This document shows positions 58,932-64,000 of a stretch of 64,000 nucleotides of DNA, one piece after another; the first letter of the stretch is position 1; every line of letters begins with the position of its first letter. The stretch covers positions 56,436-120,435 of the forward strand of contig NZ_JAHTBN010000010.1 of the NCBI RefSeq assembly GCF_019166065.1. The letters are read 5' to 3'. Origin of the DNA: Candidimonas humi (GTDB lineage: Bacteria; Pseudomonadota; Gammaproteobacteria; Burkholderiales; Burkholderiaceae_B). Below the pieces are notes generated by a model, which saw nothing but the letters and a program-made list of their open reading frames with translations, searched no databases and was not told the origin of the DNA. Position numbers and translations under genes: made by a program.

Positions 58932-61900
58932 TCAGCAATCCACCCAGAGATCGGCCCGCGGGAAATACAGCGCGCCCCGGGCCGGCCTGCCGTCCAGCGC
59001 CTCGACCTGGCGGGAGTAGCGGCGGATCTGCTCGGCGTAGCGCCCGGCCATGCGCTCGGCGTAGGCCTCGAGGCTTTCGCCCTCGTGCGGCACGCCGGTC
59101 TTGTAGTCGACCACCAGCCAGCCGCCCTCGTGGGAAATTGCCAGATCGATCACCGACACCCGGCCGGAGACATCCAGCAGCGACCATTCCCGATGCGCAC
59201 CGGCCGCCTCGAGCAGCCAGCGGCCGCGCTCGCTGGCCAGCGTGGCCTGCAGCGTCTCGCCGACGGCGCGGGCGGCCTCGGCCAGGTCCGCCTCGGCCAC
59301 GCCGGCGCGGCTCAACTGGCGGCGTATCAGGCCCAGGCTGGCCTCGACGCGGGCGGGCGGCCATTGCGACAAGCCGTCGCGGCCCAGGCGTTCCAGCCAG
59401 GCATGGGCCACCGTCCCGGCCATGGACTCGTAGCCGGATTCGGCCGGCCAGACCCAGGCACCGGAGCCCCCTCGCCTGCCCGGCGCAACGCCAGCCGATG
59501 TGCCGCCCCCAGGGGTGCCGTCCGGCGCCGCCACAGCGCCCGCAGCCGATATATCAGCCGCCGGAGCACTGGCTCCCCGAATGCCGGCCACCGGGGTGCC
59601 GGCCACCGGAATGCCGGCCACCGGAATATCTGCCGCCGGAGCACCGGCCGCTGGGCCGCCGGCTGCATTGAATTCGCCGGCTGCTTCAGATTCGCCGGCC
59701 GCGGCCACGAACTGCTGCGCCGGTCCGACCTGGCGCAGGCGCAACAGCCGGCGCGGCGGCGCGGCGGCCGGCAAGGCCGGCGCGGCCGAGGGCTCCTCGA
59801 GCCGCGGCGGCAGTTGCGGCATTTCCAGTTGGTCCCACAAGCGTCCCAGCAGGCTTGCGGCGGCAGGCTTTTTCACGCCCTCTTCGCCCGGCGTCACCGT
59901 GGCGATCAAATGCAGGCGCTCGCGCGCGCGCGTGGCGGCCACATACAGCAGCCTGTCGGTCTCATGGGCGGCGCGCTTCTTCTCGCGCTCCGCCAGGTAG
60001 GACGACACCGGATCGGACTGTTCCGAGGCCCGGCCGCGTATGGGCCCCAGCAGCAGGCGGCCCTCGCTCTGCTCCAGGCGGATCAGCGGCGCGGTGTCGC
60101 CGCGGGGCCGGCGATGCAGGCCCATCAGGATGACCGTGCCGAATTCCAGGCCCTTGGACTTGTGTATGGTCATGACCTCGACGGCGCGCCCTGCCCCGTT
60201 GGGCGCGGCATAGAGTTGCTGCAATTGCCGGTCCAGCTCGGCCGGATCCAGCCCGCCATAGGGCGCCAGCGCCTCGATCAGGCGCAGCACGCTTTCGACA
60301 TCGGCGCGATCGCCGGCCCCCGGGTATGCGGCCGGGCCGCCCAGCCGGCGCCAGCAATCCTCGAGCCATGCTGCAAAAGGCATCGCCCCCGAGCGGTTGC
60401 CGCCGTCCAGCAAGACCCGCGCCGCGAGACGCAGGCGCGCGGCCTCGTCCGCATCGAGGCCGGGATCGCCTTGGGCGTCGCGCCGCAGCCATTGTTCGAG
60501 CAAGGCCGCCGGGGCGCGGCCGTGGTCGTCCCCGAACAAGGCGTGCAGGCTGGCCAGCTTCAGGCCGCACATGGGCGCGCGCAGCACCGACAGCCACGCC
60601 AGGCGGTCGCCCGGATGCGCCAGCGCGCGCGCCAGTTGCACCAGATCGCTGACCACCTGGCGCGAGGCCAGCGGCACCAGTTCCACGGCGCGGCAAGGGA
60701 TGCCGGCCTCGCCCAGGCGGCGCACCAGGCTGCCCAGGTGCGAGCGGGCGCGCACCAGCACGGCTACCGGCGCCGGGCTGTCCGGATCTCGCTCCAGCGC
60801 CTCGCGCGCCAGGCGCACGGCGATCGCCTCGCTGTCCTCGTCGGGCCGGCCGGCGGCCTCGTCCTCTTCGTCTTCGGCCTGCGCATGGGCGCCGGCGCCC
60901 GGCGCGGCCGCATCATCGCCCGCCACGACGGGATGGAACTGCATGGCGGGGCCCGGCAAAGCCTCGTTGAACGCAGCGGAAGGCGTATAGGGAATCGCGC
61001 CCATGGCCGCATCGGGCAAGGCCGGGAACATGGGCCCGAACACCCGGTTGACCCAGTCAACCACACCTGCCTGCGAACGGAAATTGTCGGTCAGGCGCAG
61101 CGATTCGAGCGCTATGCCGCCCAGGCCTTCTTCCTGCACCTTCAAGAACCAGCCCACTTCGGCCTTGCGGAAGCGGTAGATAGACTGCATGGGGTCGCCC
61201 ACCAGGAACAGCGTGCGCCCGTCGCCGGGCTCCCAGCCCGCGGTCAGGCGCCCGAGCAGATCGATCTGTGATTGGCTGGTGTCCTGGAATTCGTCGATCA
61301 GCAAATGGCGTATGGACGCGTCGAGCCGCAGCAGCAGCTCGCCCGGATCGTCGGCCTGCCCCAGCGCCTGCAGGGCGCGCTGCGAGATCTCGATGAAATC
61401 CACTTCGCCGGTTTGCGCGAAGCGCAGGTTGAGCTGGGCGCAGGCCAGCCACAACACCGCAATGAGCGCCTGCAGCGTCTCGATCTGCTGCGCGTCGTAG
61501 CCCTGGCCCGGCACGCCGCGGATGGCGGCCAGCCGCTCGACCCAGGGCTCGTTCTCGTCATGGCTTTGCAGCCATTGCAAGAACGGCTCTTTATGCGCCG
61601 ATTTCGGCGGAAAGCCCTGGTTCTTGTTGACCGTACGCCGCAGGCCGCCGGTGGCGGTCAACAGCAGGCGCGCAAGCGCCTGCCACTTGGGCAAGTCCCG
61701 CATGCATGCATCGAAGGGCCGGCTGTCCCAGTCTTCGAGCACGGCCAGGTCCAGCATCCCGGACTGCGGCGGCACGGTATTGCTCGCGGCCGGCACGACC
61801 GAAGGCGCGAGCTGTTGCGCCCAGCCCGCAGGCATGCAGGCGAGCAAGCCGCGCAGGTCTTCCTCGATAGCGTCCTCCAGGTGCGCGAGCAGTGTCTGCG

Positions 61901-62522
61901 CATCGGCGCCCTGTCCCAGCAGCGGCAGCCACTGGTCGCGGTTGCCCAGCATGCCGCCTATGAGATCTTGCGCCGCCCGCAGGTCTATATCCATGTGCGC
62001 CAGGAAGCGCCGCACCGAATCGTCGTCGTCCGCCATGGCAAGCGTGGCGCGGGCCGCCGCGGCGTAGTGTTCGCGCGCGTCGTCGCAGATCGCGGGCATG
62101 CCGCCCAGCGCGCTGGACCAGGGCATGGAGCGCACCAGCCAGGCGCAGAACGAATCGATGGTGCGTATGGCCAGGCGCGCCGGGTAACGCAGCAAGTCCC
62201 AGCGCAGTTCGGCATCGCGCTGCATGACCTGGCGCGCCAGTTCCCAGCTGCGCAGCTTGTGTTCCTCGCCCGACTCGGGGCGCGGGCCCGCGCCGTCGCG
62301 CAGCTTCTTCATGACCCGCGCATGCATTTCGCTTGCCGCCTTGCGGGTGAAGGTAATGGCCACGACTTCTTCAGGCCGCTGCACCGTCGCCAGCAGCGCC
62401 AGGATGCGGTCGGTGAGCAACTCGGTCTTGCCCGATCCGGCCGGCGCCTGGACCACGAAGGAACGGCCCGGATCGAGGGCGGCGGCGCGCGCCGCCGCGT
62501 CGCTAGGCGCCCTGGCCGGCAT
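58932..62522 (-). CDS. AddA-like UvrD-family helicase-nuclease (double-strand break repair)
   Basis: This 1196-residue protein combines a superfamily 1A helicase with a C-terminal PD-(D/E)XK nuclease. Walker A APAGSGKT is at 26-33, followed by TFTRKAASEMHARV (motif Ia), LLIDEFQDTSQSQ (motif II), GDPMQSIYRFRKAE (motif III), IHKSKGLEFGTVIL (motif V) and VAATRARERLHLI (motif VI). The nuclease shows IDLAISHEGGWLVVDYKTG and YAEQIRRYSRQV. Residues about 915-990 form a Gly/Ala/Pro/Ile-rich insertion encoded by 15-bp repeats. ATG at 62522 follows GAGGAG and overlaps the AddB-like gene by 20 bp. Together they would resect broken ends for RecA. Confidence 0.9.
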   Translation of the reverse strand: MPARAPSDAAARAAALDPGRSFVVQAPAGSGKTELLTDRILALLATVQRPEEVVAITFTRKAASEMHARVMKKLRDGAGPRPESGEEHKLRSWELARQVMQRDAELRWDLLRYPARLAIRTIDSFCAWLVRSMPWSSALGGMPAICDDAREHYAAAARATLAMADDDDSVRRFLAHMDIDLRAAQDLIGGMLGNRDQWLPLLGQGADAQTLLAHLEDAIEEDLRGLLACMPAGWAQQLAPSVVPAASNTVPPQSGMLDLAVLEDWDSRPFDACMRDLPKWQALARLLLTATGGLRRTVNKNQGFPPKSAHKEPFLQWLQSHDENEPWVERLAAIRGVPGQGYDAQQIETLQALIAVLWLACAQLNLRFAQTGEVDFIEISQRALQALGQADDPGELLLRLDASIRHLLIDEFQDTSQSQIDLLGRLTAGWEPGDGRTLFLVGDPMQSIYRFRKAEVGWFLKVQEEGLGGIALESLRLTDNFRSQAGVVDWVNRVFGPMFPALPDAAMGAIPYTPSAAFNEALPGPAMQFHPVVAGDDAAAPGAGAHAQAEDEEDEAAGRPDEDSEAIAVRLAREALERDPDSPAPVAVLVRARSHLGSLVRRLGEAGIPCRAVELVPLASRQVVSDLVQLARALAHPGDRLAWLSVLRAPMCGLKLASLHALFGDDHGRAPAALLEQWLRRDAQGDPGLDADEAARLRLAARVLLDGGNRSGAMPFAAWLEDCWRRLGGPAAYPGAGDRADVESVLRLIEALAPYGGLDPAELDRQLQQLYAAPNGAGRAVEVMTIHKSKGLEFGTVILMGLHRRPRGDTAPLIRLEQSEGRLLLGPIRGRASEQSDPVSSYLAEREKKRAAHETDRLLYVAATRARERLHLIATVTPGEEGVKKPAAASLLGRLWDQLEMPQLPPRLEEPSAAPALPAAAPPRRLLRLRQVGPAQQFVAAAGESEAAGEFNAAGGPAAGAPAADIPVAGIPVAGTPVAGIRGASAPAADISAAGAVAAPDGTPGGGTSAGVAPGRRGGSGAWVWPAESGYESMAGTVAHAWLERLGRDGLSQWPPARVEASLGLIRRQLSRAGVAEADLAEAARAVGETLQATLASERGRWLLEAAGAHREWSLLDVSGRVSVIDLAISHEGGWLVVDYKTGVPHEGESLEAYAERMAGRYAEQIRRYSRQVEALDGRPARGALYFPRADLWVDC
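59581..59625. repeat. 15-bp tandem repeat x3 inside the AddA-like gene
   Basis: Three nearly identical 15-bp units (ATGCCGGCCACCGGG type) run in frame and encode PVAGI/T pentapeptides; flanking sequence to about 59690 is a degenerate extension of the same pattern. The block sits between helicase and nuclease domains, where a flexible linker is tolerated. Confidence 0.8.
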
Positions 62523-63880
62523 GTCCGGGCTCCTCTTCTTCGAGACGCAGGAAAGGCAGCACATCGCAATATTTCATGTCGTCGCGACGCAGGAATTCGT
62601 TGCGGGCGATGCCGGCCGCATATTCGCCGGCAAGCTGTTCCACGGCCGCGCGCCAGCGCCGCAGCAGATCGTCCCAGGACAGGCCGGCGCATTCCGGCCA
62701 GTCCTGCAGGCCGTTCAGGCCGGCCAGGCCAATGTCGCCCTCGGCCAAGCCCTTGGCCTCGACCTGGCGCGCATGCAGGCGCACCAGCGCCAGCGCCGCC
62801 ACGCGCGCGCCCTCGCCGCCCACCACGGCCGCATAGAGCGGCAGCTGCAGATCGACGGGCCGGCTGCGCGTCCAGCTGGACTTGGGATCCAGGCGTCCCG
62901 CGCCGGATTTGTAATCGATGATCATGCGGCTGCCGTCTTCAAGTTCGTCGACACGGTCCAGGCGCAGCGACAGTTCCAGGGTTTCATACGACCAGCGCTG
63001 TTCGTCTTCCCGCCCCAGCACGCGGAAGGGCTGGCGCTGCCGCTCCAGTTCCAGCCAATCCTTCAATACCTTGCGGGCACGTTCGATCTCCAGGGCGCGC
63101 AGCGCCGGACCATAGGCCTGCAGGCAATCGTCGGCCGCCTGGTTCAGCGACTCGTCGACCAGCGCGGCCAGCCCGCCATCGCCGGCCAGCCTGCACAACG
63201 CCTCGTGGCTGCCCATCGTGCCCCACGCCACTTCCAGGGCGCGATGCAGGAAGTTGCCGCGCGCATTGAGGTCGGCCAGCTCGGCATAACCGTCCAGTTG
63301 CACGGCGCCCAGCCGATACTTGACGTAGGCCCACAGCGGATTGCGCGACTGGGTGTCCAAAAGCGCGCTGCCGCCGCGCGTCACGCTGCCGGCGGCGAGG
63401 CCGGGCCCGCGGTCGTCGACCAGGCTTTCCATATCGGCCGGCCCGGGCTCGGGGCTGCATACGTTCAGGCTGCGCGCCGGCAATTCCGCAATGAAAGGGC
63501 TGGGACGCAGTTCGCGCTCGCCGGCGCGCTGCGCGTGGCTGATGCGCACCTGCGGGCCGCTGCACAGCAAGTCCGCATAGAGTTCCGCCGCCCATTGCAG
63601 TTCGCGTTCGGGCGTGGCGCGCGGCGCGCCGGCGCGCCGCAGGGCGGCCAGCGGAATCAAGGGATTGGGCCGCGGCGCTGCGGGCAAGACCTCGTCGTCC
63701 AGCCCCAGCACCCACACACCGTCCCAGCGGCCGCCCTCGGCCTCAAGCAGGCCGAGCACGTCGAGCCGCGCCGCCGGATCGCGCTGCGGCTGGAATGCGG
63801 TCTCGGCCAATAATTGTTCCAGCAGGCCCAGCGCGGAACGGAAATCCTGCGGCCCCAAAGCCGCCGACAGCCCCGCCAGC
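62503..63880 (-). CDS. AddB-like PD-(D/E)XK nuclease family protein, N-terminus missing
   Basis: About 460 residues of the C-terminal half of an AddB-like repair nuclease are recognisable: [25 protein letters not shown], a STPERELQ-like TPERELQ segment, and the nuclease [24 protein letters not shown] followed by QLPLYAAVV. Full-length relatives are roughly 850-900 residues, so the N-terminal half should lie to the right, but from about 63880 the sequence instead resembles rimO on the other strand. The open frame continues to 63990 with unrelated residues. The gene is therefore 5'-truncated by a rearrangement or by an assembly join. It overlaps the AddA-like start by 20 bp, indicating an addB-addA operon. 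Confidence 0.8.
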
Positions 63881-64000
63881 CCGCGCATCCTCAAGGCCAT
63901 GAAGCGCCCCGCCTTCGAAGACCGCACGCTGGGGCGCATCCGGCAATGGCGCGAGGCCTGTCCCGAGCTGACCCTGCGCTCGACCTTCATCGTCGGCTTT
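63875..64000 (+). CDS. rimO: RimO (ribosomal protein S12 methylthiotransferase) fragment, start missing, runs off the window
   Basis: The plus strand from 63875 translates to [19 protein letters not shown], then [20 protein letters not shown] and VGF, which tracks the radical-SAM domain of RimO almost residue for residue (E. coli reads ASPRILKLMKRP, then [19 protein letters not shown]). RimO adds a methylthio group to Asp88 of ribosomal protein S12. The preceding codons do not continue the family (DSP instead of FQH) and the roughly 240 residues that should come first, including the CxxxCxxC cluster, are absent. The coding sequence thus begins at a junction inside the AddB-like gene. Confidence 0.8.

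Noticed and set aside
63743..63990. AddB-like frame continued to 63990
   Set aside because: Residues from about 63880 onward are the antisense of rimO and share nothing with AddB-type proteins, so the real coding similarity stops there.

Overview
The window is about 64 kb of high-GC DNA from a betaproteobacterium, most likely Burkholderiales, family Alcaligenaceae (Bordetella/Achromobacter-like). The basis is a Bug-type (TctC) solute receptor, several LysR regulators beside small acid-catabolism loci, ADP-forming acyl-CoA synthetase and MmgE/PrpD genes, the block glmM-folP-ftsH-rlmE-yhbY-greA, and a betaproteobacterial-type 4.5S RNA beside dnaX-ybaB-recR. Genus and species are not assigned.

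Layout. (1) 1-7.7 kb, accessory metabolism: an aconitase/LeuC-like large subunit (cut by the window edge), an isocitrate-lyase-family lyase and a divergent LysR gene; a fumarase/adenylosuccinate-lyase superfamily enzyme and a second LysR gene; a polar amino-acid ABC importer behind an 11-copy hexamer repeat. (2) 7.8-8.6 kb: a TumE/TumA toxin-antitoxin pair with a three-half-site operator beside a decayed tRNA-Pro. (3) 8.8-11.7 kb: a small heat-shock protein and a Lon protease. (4) 11.9-18.2 kb: Bug receptor, LysR, ADP-forming acyl-CoA synthetase, MmgE/PrpD and DoxX genes. (5) 18.5-26.1 kb, phosphate block: ppk followed by pstSCAB with a Pho box, and divergent ppx. (6) 26.3-33.4 kb, housekeeping: olsB-like, glmM, folP, ftsH, rlmE, yhbY, greA; greA has a structured leader with its own promoter and two terminator-like hairpins. 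(7) 33.6-45.2 kb: an octamer tandem repeat, a uracil-type permease, then a ten-gene import-and-degrade cluster (LigB/LigA extradiol dioxygenase, cyclase-family hydrolase, Liv-type ABC transporter, acetamidase/formamidase, alpha/beta hydrolase) under a divergent GntR/FCD regulator. (8) 45.3-51.7 kb: SDR, carB, carA and divergent tal. (9) 51.9-54.6 kb: a nitrate/sulfonate/taurine-type ABC importer. (10) 54.9-64 kb, replication and repair: recR, ybaB, dnaX, 4.5S RNA, AddA-like helicase-nuclease and an AddB-like nuclease truncated at a junction with a rimO fragment.

Best candidates for undescribed biology are the LigAB/cyclase/amidase/Liv cluster, whose substrate cannot be named from sequence alone, and the greA leader. 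The rimO/addB junction at about 63.88 kb is either a real rearrangement or an assembly chimera. Simple tandem repeats with units of 5, 6, 8 and 11 bp recur in intergenic regions and a 15-bp repeat lies inside the AddA-like gene. All calls come from reading the sequence; no database search was run.
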